From Anaspis maculata (lineage: Eukaryota; Arthropoda; Insecta; Coleoptera; Scraptiidae): 64,000 bases of DNA. The stretch is taken from contig OX421964.1 in assembly GCA_949128115.1 (NCBI GenBank), forward strand, positions 36,820,177-36,884,176, given 5' to 3'. The notes beneath the pieces were generated by a model, which worked only from the letters and a program-made list of their open reading frames with translations, searched no databases and had not been told where the DNA came from. Position numbers and translations under genes: made by a program. Shown one piece after another: positions 10,456 through 23,260 of this stretch. Position 1 is the first letter of the stretch. Each line of letters begins with the position of its first letter.

Positions 10456-11301
10456 CAGAGTCATTTCTGGCAATATCCAGTTCTGCATTTGAGGTTTTCT
10501 CCGAGATGTTCCGCCGTCTTGAGCTATTCACCGCTCTCCTCTACAACCCACAGACAGAATGCCAGACTGTAAACTAGGTCAGAAAGGAGATGTTCACGAC
10601 AAAAAATCAATTGGTGCAGTTCTTGCCTCCAATTTCCGCTGCCTTGTTCCAACATGCACTTAGAGCCACTTTTCAAGCTGGACATATTTGGGCGGAATCA
10701 GCTGGATGCTCCGTTGCTCCACTTTCTCCATCTGACTGGGGCTGGACCAAGCAGAATGGTTATTGATTCTTGGGTGCCCTTATGGACTCGAGGAAGCCAA
10801 ATCTGGAAGGAGCTGTCATGTCTCGAGAAGTGTGGGTGTAAAGCAGGTTGCAACTCAATGCGATGTGCCTGTCGCCGTGTATAGGACTCCCATGTACGCT
10901 ACAGTGCAGTTTATGCCTTGGTGCAATTCAGTGCACTGATTCCGTAAACCAGGTCAAGAAGCTGTTTGTTTGCTACGGGGAACAAGCCTCTTTACATGCT
11001 GATGCAGCATTCTCTGAGAGCTGCCTATCAGGCTAGACAGATCTGGGGCCGAGCTGATGAGTTTATTTGTTTTGATGCACCATCTCTAGCCAGTTGGGGT
11101 TGGATACAAACCGAAGACTGGGTACCGTTGTGGTCAACTCAGCCACCTATTTGGGACGCTTGTCGAGCATTGGACAGGTGCGGTTGTGCTTCACAGTTCG
11201 AATCATTTAAGTGTATCGGCAGGAAGCACTCGTTACCCTGTACGCCTGCCTGTAAAAATGTCAGGGAAACTGCAGCAACAAGAGGTACCTTGTTTGCATG
11301 A
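10456..11301 (+). pseudogene. C-terminal region of the PIN/XPG-like element gene, duplicated
   Basis: Two consecutive decayed copies of the same C-terminal module are visible. Copy 1 (about 10630-10880, several frames) has ALFQHALRATFQAGHIW, WGWTKQNGYW and a Cys-rich CGCKAGCNSMRCACRR end. Copy 2 (about 10966-11301) has HSLRAAYQARQIWGRA, LASWGWIQTEDWVPLW, ALDRCGCASQFESFKC and LPCTPACK. Related proteins normally have one such module followed by a Cys-rich tail, so the doubling looks like a local tandem duplication. Between 10870 and 10960 lies a short filler. Both copies contain disruptions, and no intact product is possible. Confidence 0.6.
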
Positions 11302-11799
11302 TTTTTTTCATTGGAACCGATGATTTCCTGCAAAACATGTCACTCAACTATTATTTTGCTCCAGCGCAAGACATTAAGAGTGTGAGGTGGAAGAGATTTC
11401 ATCCAGCCAAGTAATTAAGTCCGATTCTTATTACGTATAATAAAAAGTTTTACTTCACGTTGCGATAATCATTGACTTTTACCGAGACTTCTACTCTGTC
11501 CAAACTTCATTTTCGACTACAGTGGTATTGAGAGCCTTCAAATTAGCCTTCAAATTAGTCGGTTTGCATACCCCACATGATATGTGGACACACCAAATGC
11601 AGCACTTGTAGCACAGGCATAATAGGTTACAGACCCAAAAAAAAGGTGGACCTTCATCTTTAACTTGAGCGCCCTCCCAACAAAATAGTCACGAGCCGCC
11701 ACTGCCTTAAAGATGTACCCCATGTAACATAAGGTGACCTTCACAGGTTATGGTCCATGGTATGACATTATAGTGACCACTAAAGTATTAGGATATCTT
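11302..11799. other. Unassigned interior of the inverted-arm element
   Basis: Decayed 3' part of the PIN-like element (an SVRWKRFHPA-like tail near 11380-11410) followed by AT-rich sequence. No other gene is seen. Confidence 0.3.
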
Positions 11800-12180
11800 G
11801 AAATATTCAAAACTCATTATCCTAGATAGGTATGTAACTAACATAGAAATTTTTCGTTCAAAGGGCAATAAATTTGAGAATTTTGGCGCTAGGACACAAA
11901 ATATATGGTCCACAACATTGATAAGACTTTTTTTGGTATTTTCATGTCCAAATTGTGCAGAAATGTCCCTTTGTCTGTGAAGAGACGACCTCCATCGGTG
12001 TTTGAACATTTTTCAGCCGCCATCTTGGAAAAGAAGCCAAAAGTCACACCCTAAGGGATGGAATTTCAGATGCTGCGGACCAAATCGTTGAAATGGTCTT
12101 AGACAACAACTGTACGAAGTGGCTTGCTTTCATACTTGATTGCCACTTTTTCTCACGTACCGCTCGTACTATACGTCGCG
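11800..12180. repeat. Right arm of the large inverted pair
   Basis: Inverted match to 6860-7190 (landmarks given there), ending outside in ACGTACCGCTCGTACTATACG, the complement of the TAGTRCRAGCGGTAC-type terminus also seen at 45453-45466 and 46908-46921. The two arms imply one element of about 5.3 kb containing the PIN-like gene and its 1,448-bp insertion. Confidence 0.7.
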
Positions 12181-12660
12181 ACCCACCTAGAGGCCTTTGA
12201 AACCCTTCGATGATGAGTCTCGACCCCACTTGGGAATGCTGAGTCGAAGCCCCGGCTGTTGCGTCTCAGCCCACCTGGAGAATGTTGAGTTGGAATCCTT
12301 ATCCTTCGAAGATGTGTTCTGATCCCCTTGGGGAAGTTGAGTTAAGATCCTTCTAGGATAAGTTTTAACCCGCCTAGAGATTGTTGTGTTGCTACTCTTT
12401 GAGTTCTAAGCCACCTCTAAGATGTAGTGTCAAAGCTCTTGGATGAAACCTTTCGATGACGAGTTCCAATCCATCACCAGGTAGTTGTGCTGGGACCCTT
12501 CCGGTGCTGAGTTTCGATCTATTCTCAAGTTGTAGAGTTTAGATCTGTTGATAATGTGTTTCAATCTCCCTCCAGGATGCCGAGTTGCGATTCTTCGACG
12601 AAGAGTTTTGATCCAACTCAAAGATGGAGAGCTGAAACCCCTAGATGAGCCAGACCCGAT
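12180..12660. repeat. Decayed ~33-bp minisatellite
   Basis: A loose tandem array in which GTTGAGTTNNGATCC- and CCACCTNGAGGATG-like segments recur every ~30-35 bp. A short related piece (GAGTTTCGACCCACTTCGAGG) sits at 6800-6820 outside the opposite arm, so the array probably predates, and was split by, the inverted-arm element. Confidence 0.55.
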
Positions 12661-12770
12661 AGAAGCGACTTCTCCCGTTTCGGTACCTCTTGTAACGGAG
12701 TGATGACCTCGGCGAGCGGAAAGTTAGTCTTGGTGAGTTGGGATTGGTACTTATGTCTGCCATCGTCACT

Positions 12771-15700
12771 AGGGTGGGCCGCTGCTATAGGTGTGTTTTT
12801 TTTGTTTTCATAATACGGACTTCTAATAGCGCGGAAAAGTTGCAGTTTCATATACTTTTCAAATGTCTAGAAGCTTTTTGTCCCAAATTTTTGTCTTCAG
12901 CCTCCGCAAGACGTGTCTTTCAGAAATATTTCAACATTCAGTTTTTGCAAGATAACGAATTGAGTTATGAAGAAAACTGTTGAAATACCTTAGTGGAAAA
13001 ATAGATAAAACTCTTTATTCGACAGAAATGAAGTGATGAGGCTTCAATTATCAATATTTTATCGATATTTTTAGCGCATTTTCCATCTTGATGAAAATCG
13101 CTATTGCAACCGCTTTGTCCGTCCGTCCGTTCATCAAACTCCTCCCAAACTAGACGACCTAGCTTTCTAATTTTTTCGCTGTTACATAGCTGCTACTCCC
13201 AAAGGAGGGCTAGGCTATATTGGATGTCCATATTGCGCCGCCAACATAGAGAAAACCGCCCCCGATAAACTTGAAATAACATAATATTGCACTTTCTACC
13301 AGACCTGATGCTCTAGTGTTCTCATTTTTTGAATAATACATAGTTGCCACTTATAAACGTAAGCCAACAAACATTCCGTCTTCAATATGCGCCGCCAACA
13401 TGAAAAAACTGCTAAAAACCGCCCCCAAGCACTTTAAAATGAAAAACATGAACCCGAAGACATAGCGATCTGATTCTTTCGGTATATAAATAGCTGACCA
13501 AAAATGGGAAAGGATAGGCTACTTTTGGTTGGTCGCCGCCCCCAGATTCCGCCCCCAAACGATAAAAAGTGCAACTTTCACAAATGTTACTGATTGAGAT
13601 GTTCCCTTCAACATTCAGGAACTTCCAACTCAAATTGTGCAACATTTGCTCAGCCGAACGCTGCCGCTCCCACACGCCGCCCCCAAAGTAAAAGATAAAT
13701 GAAAAACATGAACCTGAAGACATAACGATCTAATTCTTTCACTATATTAATAGCTGACTGAAATTGGAAAAAGATAGGCCACTTTTAATTAGCCGCCGCC
13801 TCCAGCTGCCGCCTCCAAGTAAAAAAATGCAACTTTCACAATTTTCACTGATTGTCATATTTCCCTTACATTTAGTAACTTCCAACTCAAACTGTGCAAC
13901 AGTTACTTTGCCGAATGCTGCCGCCCCTATACGCTGCCATCAAAGTGAGAGATGGATGAAAAACATAAACCCGAAGACATAGCGATCTGATTCTATCGGT
14001 ATATAAATAGCTGACTAAAAATGGGAAAGGATAGGCTACTTTTGGTTGGTCGCCGCCCCCAGATTCCGCCCCCAAACGATAAAAAGTGCAACTTTCACAA
14101 ATGTTACTGATTAAGATGTTCCCTTTAACATTTAGGAACTGCCAACTCAAATTGTGCAACATTTGCTCAGCCGAACGCTGCCGCTCCCACACGCCGCCCC
14201 CAAAGTAAGAGATAAATGAAAAACATGAACCTGAAGACATAGCGATCTAATTCTTTCACTATATTGATAGCTGACTGAAATTGGAAAAAGATAGGCCACT
14301 TTAATTAGCCGCCGCCTCCAGCTGCCGCCTCCAAGCAAAAAATGCAACTTTCACAATTTTCACTAATTGTCATATTTCCTTTACATTTAGTAACTTCCAA
14401 CTCAAACTGTGCAACAGTTACTTTGCCAAATGCTGCCGCCCCCATACGCTGCCATCAAAGTGAGAGATGAATGAAAAACATAAACCCGAAGACATAACGA
14501 TCTAATTCTTTTGCTATATAGATAGCTTACTAAAAATGGGAAAGAATAGGCTACTTTTGATATGACGCCGCCTCCAACTTCCACCCCCAAAAGAAAAAAG
14601 TGCAACTTCCAATAATTTCCACTGATTTACATTTTAATGTTACCTCAAACATTCAGAAACTCCCAACTCAAACTGTGGAAAAATTTCTTTGCCAAACTCT
14701 GCCGCTCCCACACGCCGCCCCCAAAGTAAGAGATAAATGTAAAACATAACCTTGAAGACATGGCGATCTAATTGTTCCGCTATATAGATAGCTGACTAAA
14801 AATGGGAAGAGATAGGCCACTTTTGATTAGTCGCCGCTCCCAGCTCCCGCCCTCAAACAAAAAAATATTGATGAGTGAAAGAATTTTCATTCAAATCTAT
14901 TTAGTTGGCAAGTACCCCATTCTGATAACAAAATATCACAATGAGCTTCAAATGAAGAAAGTGGGCAAGGAATGGTGTTTCTCCTTCAACCAAATTTCTT
15001 TACGTTCACAATATGCCTCTTTGAGAAAATGCGCTACTGAGACACACGCACGTGAAGGCATACTCACTTGTTTGTTTTATCTCACTCTGGGTTAAAAATT
15101 TTCTGACCTACCAATATGGGCATCAGTTTCCTAGATTCATTCTTGCTGTAAATAGAGCCATATCTTGATTCAGCTCCACAAACTGCTAATGCTGCTTCTA
15201 AAACTGTTTCCAAAAATCGCTCTACTGATTGGGTATAACAGGGGAAACGTGGAAATTCTGATTAAGGAATTATATCGTTAACATTCAGTAAATCTTTTAG
15301 TTCATCATCCGACATACGGGGTGGTTTTTTGAAAAGGACTCACCTCCAATTTCTCGCTGCACAATTTTTTTCTGAGAAAAAGCTGACAAGTCGATCTCCT
15401 TCTTGAGGGGGACATCTAGGACACGTTTTGCCAAATTCTTATCTTCAATCCCTTTGCCCCCACCCCCTACCTTAGTTTAAAATTCCAAATTGCATCACTT
15501 ATCTTGTGATACACCAAATTGAAGGCAATAACATTGTTTCCTTTGAACATACTCTGAAATCTTCAAACAACCCTCTTATCCTCTTAACCCTTTTGAAAAT
15601 TCTTTCATTGTTGATCAGAGGAATGATTTTCTGTTAACTGCAGATTCTTGAGGAATAGATTTCCCAGCAAAAACAGGGCGATTTTTATTTCGAGGGGAAC

Positions 15701-16628
15701 ATCTGAACATGTGTTGCCAAATTTTCATCTTCATTGCATTATCTCCCTAATTAAGACCATTTTTGAAAAGGATTAGAGGGTGATTTAGGCAATTTGGAAT
15801 TATTTTTGCATAAAGGAGATTTTCATACTTTCAATTTGATGTATCACAAGGTAAATAATTTATTCCTATTAGAATTGAAGTAGGCTAGGATGAGGCCGAA
15901 AGGATTGAAAATAAAACTGTGACAACATCGAAATAAGAACCGACCTGTTTTCGTTCAAAAATTTTTTTTCCAAGAATCGGGATAGTTGATAGGATCGAGA
16001 AAAGCTTTTCTTTGATTAAAGATGAGAGAATTTTTGCAAGGGTTGGGAGGTGACTTGAAAAATTCAAAATTTGTTTGTCAGAAGAGAATTTTATTATCTT
16101 CAGTGATGTGTCACAACTAAGGTAATGCTATTTGACATTTTAAAGTTTTTTTTTTATTTGGGTGGTCTTTTTCACCAATTTCAATAACGTTTTGATTGAT
16201 GTATGATATTATCTCATCATTGCTAAAACTCTTGTATGACAAAACAGTTGAAATTGAAGTTTTCGCCCAAAGTTTCTCAATTTCTAATGTGACTATTTCT
16301 GCAACTTCAAGGCAACTGAGCTTTTTCGGTGAATTCAATTTCATTTGTTTTTTTGTGATTGAAAAAACAATACTGGAACACGGGTTTTTTGTGCCTGACT
16401 GTTCAATTCCATATTTTTTTATTGTAAATATATTTTTAAACATTTTCTGGCCTAATAAAAATTTGCGATTTTTTTTCCAAATATAGAAATTTCAACGTCA
16501 TTGCGGACCCTGAAGTGACGATTTTTTTTCAAAAACGCTGTAACAATTCTTTTTTGTAATCTGACTATGCATCTTTTCCGCACTATTAGAATAAAAAAAT
16601 CGAAAATATGATTTTTCGGCCCACCCTA
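12771..16628. mobile_element. hAT-like transposon, 3,858 bp, carrying a tandem array
   Basis: The termini are a perfect 12-bp inverted repeat TAGGGTGGGCCG, flanked by a perfect 8-bp direct repeat ATCGTCAC at 12763-12770 and 16629-16636. A subterminal block TCTAATAGYGCGGAAAAG is also inverted between the ends (about 12822 and 16597). The 8-bp duplication and TAGGG... terminus fit the hAT superfamily. No transposase is recognisable: the interior is a ~259-bp tandem array (13441-14880), older related units upstream (13080-13440), and AT-rich sequence with a duplicated segment (a GGGGGACATCTAGGACACG-like block near 15410 and again near 15698). It is probably non-autonomous. Confidence 0.88.
13441..14880. 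repeat. ~259-bp tandem array with dimeric higher-order structure
   Basis: Units begin at GAAAAACATRAACCYGAAGA at 13441, 13701, 13958, 14218, 14473 and (decayed) 14739, so steps are 260, 257, 260, 255 and 266. Alternate units are nearly identical (13441 with 13958; 13701 with 14218), giving an A-B dimer of about 517 bp. Neighbours differ more (CGCCGCCCCCAGATTCCG in A, AGCCGCCGCCTCCAGCTGCC in B). The minus-strand frames reading MSSGSCFSFI...FGGGVWERQRSAEQ are repeat artefacts that recur with the unit. Confidence 0.92.
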
Positions 16629-16636
16629 ATCGTCAC

Positions 16637-19600
16637 AGTCACTAGTGAGCCTCATTATTTGTAGGGTATCCTTCATAGCAAAGGTACTCGCGCCTTTGGG
16701 CCCTCTGGACGTGGTGTTGTAACTGCGGTACCTGGAGAACCGGACCTGGTGGATTAAATCTGGAAACTCGCGTATGAGCCTCCTCTTCGTTCTGAAGCTC
16801 CCAGTTATTCGGAAAATCTAGATTTTACAGATAGGACTTTTATGAAAATGAACTGTTATTAGGGCTCGAGCAGGTATAGTGTAGATGGCGATTATGTATT
16901 GTTAGGGTGAGAATCATTTCGACGCCTCTCTGCATTGGCTTTTCGGCGAGCACCCGCTATAGTCAATTTTTTGCGTTTTGTTTCTCCTGACTGCGGTATT
17001 CTCTCACGGACTTGTAAACGAACTAGCGCGTATACAGGGCGTGCTCAAAAAGTACTCCACAATAAAGTTTGTACCTTGACGTCAGTAAATTTTTCGCGCA
17101 CACCATAGGTTTGAAAGTTGTTGAAAGGGTGAAATTCTTCTCAACATTTCCGGTTATAGGCACTTGCAACCGCGGGAATCTTTCTGAGGGTTGGGGGCGA
17201 CTCACGGTGAGAAAATAGAATAGGCCCCTACAAAGGCAAGCCATATCCAATCCTTTCCATGATAAAAGAGACCATGGCCCAAAAAGGAGCAGCAGCCTTT
17301 GAAAAGAATGCCACAATAAGGTGCGCTACCACACGGCACCACACACCCCACACCGGCCCACAAATCTAAGATTGCATTCGTGGTCGGAGTCACTCTCTCC
17401 TTTTTCAGTGTCTAGAAGCCGGGCCTTACTCTAGCATAACCTCTAACACTAACATAAATGTTGGATCTGATTGAACCACAAAAAGACTTCGAACCACGAA
17501 AATCAGTCAGAATAATGTCGGTCAAGGTGTAGAATCAGGTGTTCATCGGAGGGTTGGGGTGTTGGGACATCTGAAATAATTTGGTGAACTTATCTCTCCG
17601 GGAATAGCTTAGATAATATTTTAACCAGGTATAGGAACGAGCCATTATTCAACTATTTTGACTTGTATATAGAGGTCAACAGATTGATGTTATGTTAAAA
17701 ATTTAAAATGTGTCTTATTGTGTCCGAGCTCGTGGTCAGACCTGTCTCGAGAATCTCGAGAGCTCTATCCTCGAACAACAAAAAGAGAGGCACAACGGGA
17801 TGTCGTCCTGATGCTATATAATCATCGGCCAAGCGGCTCCAGAAGCGCGAAACGTGATTTAATTCAAAGAAATTGAACTAAATTGAGATATAATAGGTTG
17901 TCTACCCATTCAGGGGTTCAAGAGGAGAGCTGGGGTCTTTTCAGTACCAGCAACCCAAGATGGCGGCGATTTAACACCTGCTATTAATTTGAACTTTTTA
18001 CACAATAATCAGCAAGCTTTCTAGAACATTCCTACTGATTTTTAGAACTACCTACACCATTTATCTGCGCTATTTTTTCTCGTTGACTGGGCTAAATAGG
18101 TAATTTTATGCTCTCTGACCCACACTGCCTCTAACATTTTCACAGTATTATTCAGATAAGGTATTACTTCTGTTGTTTTGTATCACTTGATCTATACAAA
18201 TGCGCTTGGCATTATGAAAATTGTGAAGAGAATTGAACTGAACAAACAATAAATTCTGTCTGTTCCTGGTTGCTAATAAAATCACAGTAATAGAACAATT
18301 TTTATGGAGAATGTACAGCATATGCCTTCAAAACCACTTCGCTGGATCAAAGAAGATCAAAAACCTAAAAAATTACACTACCCCAATTATAATCCTATAG
18401 GACTTCTAGAACCCTTGAACGGGACATCTCCGGTTTACTTGCTCCCTGTCAGCCATCTTTTATTCTGAAGTTTTCGGTAAACTTTTCGAAGTAGAAACCG
18501 TGAGTTTTGTTTTCAGCAATGTCGAATTAGTCTTTAAAGTCATGTTGTCAAACAATAGAAGTAAATGCCGTTGAACTCTCATATTTTCTATTTTGTGCCT
18601 AGTCTACACCAAATGTGTCATATTTCGCGTACGGGTTGGTTTATAATTGAAACGATCGTTTCAAATCATACAATTTTTATTACTGCGTACTACAATAAAC
18701 ATACGCCAACAATTATTTACTTGGGAATATCGCAGATTAGTACTCGCTCTCTATCACTCTCGATCACTCCCAATTCAATACTAGTCGTAGGTCGAAAATT
18801 GGTGCTTTATATAGCTCCGACTAATCATCTCGAATGCTCCATGGGTCCTCCAGTAAATTCCACAGTGACTCGGCATACGATTTCTAGGCGACTCCCAAAA
18901 AATCACATACTTTTCGCGTGCTTCCCGTGTGTTCTGGAATGTTGGCACTTCCGCCAATTCGGCTGATGTTTTCTGATCGACCATTGAAATCTCCCCGATG
19001 TGTTCCAGTCGTCAAGCCATCGCGTATATTCTGGGAATGTCCAAAGCTCCGCACTTGTACACTGCGACCTAATGGAAGAGTCTACGCGTGTTCTCAAGAA
19101 TCGCCGCTCGTAACACTATCCACGTGAAATCGTGAACACTAACATTGGATGGAAGGTTGAGAATTGCACTGATATCATGAGTACTTACGATTTCTCACGA
19201 AAATATGTGAAAATGTCATAGGCCAGCCAAAAAACTCAGCAAGGTTTCTCACCCACTCACACATTTGCTCACGCAATTTGCAAATATTGAAAGACTCTTT
19301 TGGAGTGAAAACGCAAATTTGAAGCAACTCTCCTTATTGGAGCTCTTTCTACACTTCCACAAGTTTCACAACACGCTTGACGAACAGACAATAAACCACA
19401 TGTTTAATGTGGGCTAGGATTAGAAATAATTTACTATAATCTCTCGTTAATCTTTACACGCCCATTTTTCCATTCCAGTGAATTATTAGGCTTTAGGCAT
19501 ACCTACAACAAAAAAGTCAATAAATAACACCAAAAACAAACAGCTTGTTTCATTATTATACACGTATTATCGTGAACGTGATACACATTTCCAGGGATTC

Positions 19601-21370
19601 GACGGCACGCATGACCAACCCCATCGCCCTAATAGCTGCAAACATATTGCTTAATTCCACGCTAGTTGCCAGCGTGAATAGCAGCGCCGGAGAGCCCCAC
19701 AAGTACCCGCTAATAGCTCTTCTCCCCATTACCCCGCACTTATGAGCAGTGATTTATTCCGTCCGAAAAAATATTATTTCCGCTCCTATGATTTTTAAAT
19801 AATCGACATGATTTAGTTTCGTGAATGCCATTTTCAGTTTTTTTTTCTATGCGGGGCTCCATCAAGAGATCGTACGACACACTCTGGGTTTTTGTGCGAG
19901 TGTGTTTGGGGTCGTAAATTAGGGAAGCGGATCGCATTTGAAACTTGGGTCGTAAATCCAGCGGACTCCACAAAAGCCCATTGAAAGGCAAAAATATGAA
20001 ATTAACATTATTGGAGCCGTATCACTTCAACTTTGTTGTATATTTTTGATAGCGCGAGGAGAATTTCCGAGAGACGTATAAAAACTGGAAAAGGTGATTG
20101 CTGAAATTGACATCAAAGTGATTTAAAAACACCTCTCCGCCGGTTTTATCTGCGATAGGCGCTTTTCATGTAAATGTGCCCTATTCGGAGCCGACAATGG
20201 AAAATCCGTGCGCGCTGTCAAACGGCGCGCTGGTGAAACCATGGATCCCCGGCTCCGAAGATGGAATTTATATCCCCGTGTACTATTTACTGTGTATGTG
20301 GGACTAAAAAAGAATTTGCAGAAAGGGGCCATTCGAATGGAAATGCGCTCTGTATGTTGCTGCATTGTCGTTCGCCGATAAAATATAAGATGACAACAAT
20401 AGATGTTAGTTGGAAACCTCGCCAGAAACGTTTGCCATTTGATGTATCGAGAATGGGGTATTTGGCTCGACTCTGTGTATGTTAACGATTCAGGACGTCC
20501 GGTTGTTGTATTTCACCATGCGCTGAAGGAATAAATAAGCCATCGAAGCTTTAATGCACATCTCATTTGTTTAACCCGTGCGCGGCTTGATCATGTGAGC
20601 TTTTTTATTCGCATCCCTGCTTCCAGCGCAATGTAATTATTATTCTGCTTCTGAACGGGTGCTTGCTGCTGATGCTACTCTCCTGAAAAATGGGGAAAAT
20701 GTCAGTCAGTCACTTAGCCGCGTCTTTGTGGAGCTCGAGTTCATTACAAATGGGGCTTTTATTCACTGGTCAATCTCATCCGAAAGCGATCGGAATGGAT
20801 TTGGTCTTTTTATATTATCTGGGATCTGAGCTGGCTCTGACTATGGCCGTATAGAGGGGGACTTTATCATGTTCTGCTTGTATCGGGCACTTTCTTTATC
20901 CGATGACAATCAGTTATTCTTTCGGGATAGCAGGACTTGCCTTTTCAACTATATACAGGGGGGGATCACGGGTCAATCGGATAATATCACCTGCTGACGA
21001 TTACTTTCTGAATGAAAATATAAGGAAAATAGAAACAGCTGGTGAGGTGGGTGCCGCGAGAGGCGAATAGGTGTCCTCTATCAAATTCTGAATAACATAA
21101 CTTGAAAGCCTTGCCGCATCATGCGCCTCGGAAACAGACAAGAAAAAATCAATAAACGCTGTGGAATCGAATTATCGATGGCGAAGAACAGCAATCTTTC
21201 TATGTCACCGTTTGCAGAAATTCAGCAAGCCAAAAAGGGGTTCTTTTCAGGAGGAACAAAATTGTACTTTAAACGTGCGTGATGTACTGTATTTTCTTCC
21301 ATTTTAGGTTGAAATAATAGTCACTATAAATTGAGGCGACATAATGGGATATGAAATTTGATAATATTCA
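16637..21370. other. Long stretch without recognisable gene
   Basis: AT-rich sequence with only short overlapping open frames and no protein motif I recognise. A lone TACAGGGCG terminus-like site is at 17033. GC-richer islands near 17150-17400 and 19640-19740 do not encode a recognisable product. This may be ancestral intergenic or intronic DNA. Confidence 0.4.
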
Positions 21371-21379
21371 CTAGATTTG

Positions 21380-21770
21380 GCTATAAAACGTGACATAGAA
21401 TAGACGGTTTTGTAAGCAATATATTGATAATTTTTGCAGATAGAAGTTTTATAGCAACTTTTTTGTCTGACATAGAAGGCTGTTTTCCATCTTGTGGTTG
21501 AAATTTTGTGCCACAATCTTCCACCTTTGACATAGAAGGTTATCATCTTCTGCCTTGTCACCGTACTTTCTGCAAAAACCTTTTTTGCCTAACATAGAAG
21601 GTTGATATTTTGCACTCGACATAGGTAATAAGTCTTAATTGGAATCGGAGCTTTTGTCAGTCGATTAAAGGCTGGAGTGTCGATTGTTTAATCCATAATT
21701 TTCAACTCTGCTGAAATTGACATAGGAGGTTGTTGATTTACCGCAAATGGTGTTATAGAACGTTGCTGTT
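21380..21770. repeat. Loose repeat of a GACATAGAAGGTTG motif
   Basis: Copies or variants of GACATAGAAGGTTG occur near 21391, 21468, 21530, 21591, 21618, 21718 and 21752 with irregular ~60-100-bp spacing. They are in the same orientation with poorly conserved sequence between. Confidence 0.55.
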
Positions 21771-22095
21771 TTTTGCCATCGTTATGCAGATATGCAAAGT
21801 CGAAAGATGATCAAAAGAGGGCGCTAGCAATTTAATTTATATGTAAGAACGGACCCAGCCGTTATAAATGATTTTATAGGTTTCGCATCAAGAATCTTCA
21901 ATCTTAAACCTGCGTATCGTCCGGTTCATCGCGCAATTTGATCTTTGATCTGTTTACAACAAAATAAGCCGTTCAATCACCTGTTCCATTCACCCGAAGG
22001 TGATTTACTTACCAGTTGCGGGGCTGCAAGCTGACGACGTCAGAAAGGAATACAAATAAAAATTAGTTCAAGCTTTAAAAGCCAAACCAACACTA

Positions 22096-22242
22096 ACATC
22101 GGGTTCCACCAAAATTTTAAGAGCAGATTAAATCTATCACGCTGATAGTTGCTATGCACCAGCCAATAGGATGGCCAGTTGCTTAGTTACTATCAGAGTG
22201 ATAAAGTCATCGCGTTGATAAAAGTTTGGTGGAACCCGAGGT
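22096..22242. mobile_element. ~145-bp MITE, copy 1
   Basis: Inverted ends TCGGGTTCCACCAAAAT and AAGTTTGGTGGAACCCGA with inner paired blocks ATCACGCTGATAG and TATCAGAGTGAT. A second copy is at 54523-54674, sharing CACCAGCCAATAGGAYGG-type interior sequence. No clear target duplication is read. Confidence 0.85.
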
Positions 22243-23147
22243 CAGTCAGTCGGTCAACAATGAAAAAAAAATCGTCGTCATATCTGCCGCGGGACTTCTC
22301 ATCGTAGTGCATCCTTCCTGCAACGTCTTTGAAGATAATTTGAATGGGGTACTTGCCAATGAAATAGATTTGACTGAAAATACTTTTGATCATCAACAAA
22401 AGTGATATAGAATATTTCCTGGAAAGGACCCCGCACGATTCTTATGGGAAATGGGTCTCGGTCAAATTCCCTAATTTTTTTATATGTTGTAGCCCAATTT
22501 GACACGAGCCAAAAACCATCGTCCGTTATCCAAAAAAATGGACAGTTTTTTTTTTCTATAAGGGGTTGAAGATGGGTTATTTTAAGGTAAAAAAATATGT
22601 TCCAACGTAAGTGAGAACATTTCAACGTCCTGTTCAACACATATAATATGGCTCATGACAATTCCCTTTTTCTTTTGTGAAAAAATCAACCCCCAACCCC
22701 TACTTGTGAGTATCGAATTCGGAATTACGTTTGAAAGTCATGCAGATGGTTCTATTTTGTCGAATTACTAATTTTGGCACTTTTTTTTTCCAACCCCCGA
22801 ATAGGGGGTGGGGTTGAAAAAAAAACCATCTGTCAATTCGGCTGAATTTCTGATATTGTGCTTTACCAGTTACGCTAAACAAGATTACCAAGGGAAAACT
22901 CATTCGTATGACCAGTTTCCACCCCACAAAGGGTTGAAGTTGACTATAATGACTCATAAAACATTCTTCCATGTCATAAACAAAATGAATGAAAATAGTG
23001 GACTTTCATATCATCTTGTTTTGTAAAAATGCCTATCCTTCAAAAATAATTTCAACCCCGTCTCTCATCCCCTATCCTTGTTTCTGAACATCATATTCGA
23101 AATAAATCTTGAAAATGAAGGAGAAGGTCTTCGCATATTGGCGATTA

Positions 23148-23260
23148 GTGCCAATATCGATAAATTCCTGTAAATGCCGATAATGCAGATTTCTGCAAAT
23201 GACGCTGGATTCCTGTGAATGCCGATAATGCAAGTTCCTGAAATTGTCGATAATGTTAGT
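23148..23260. repeat. Short minisatellite
   Basis: Three to four degenerate units of about 34-36 bp containing TGCCGATAATGCAGATTTCTG or TGTCGATAATGTTAGTTCCTG. Confidence 0.6.

Noticed and set aside
13412..14605. Repeated minus-strand peptides such as MSSGSCFSFI...FGGGVWERQ
   Set aside because: They recur with the ~259-bp tandem unit and have no known domain.
13441..14880. CRISPR array
   Set aside because: The units are ~259 bp and similar throughout, with no short repeat and unique spacer alternation; the DNA is eukaryotic.
18565..18966. 133-codon plus-strand frame
   Set aside because: No domain, overlapped by minus-strand frames of similar quality, no start or splice context that stands out.
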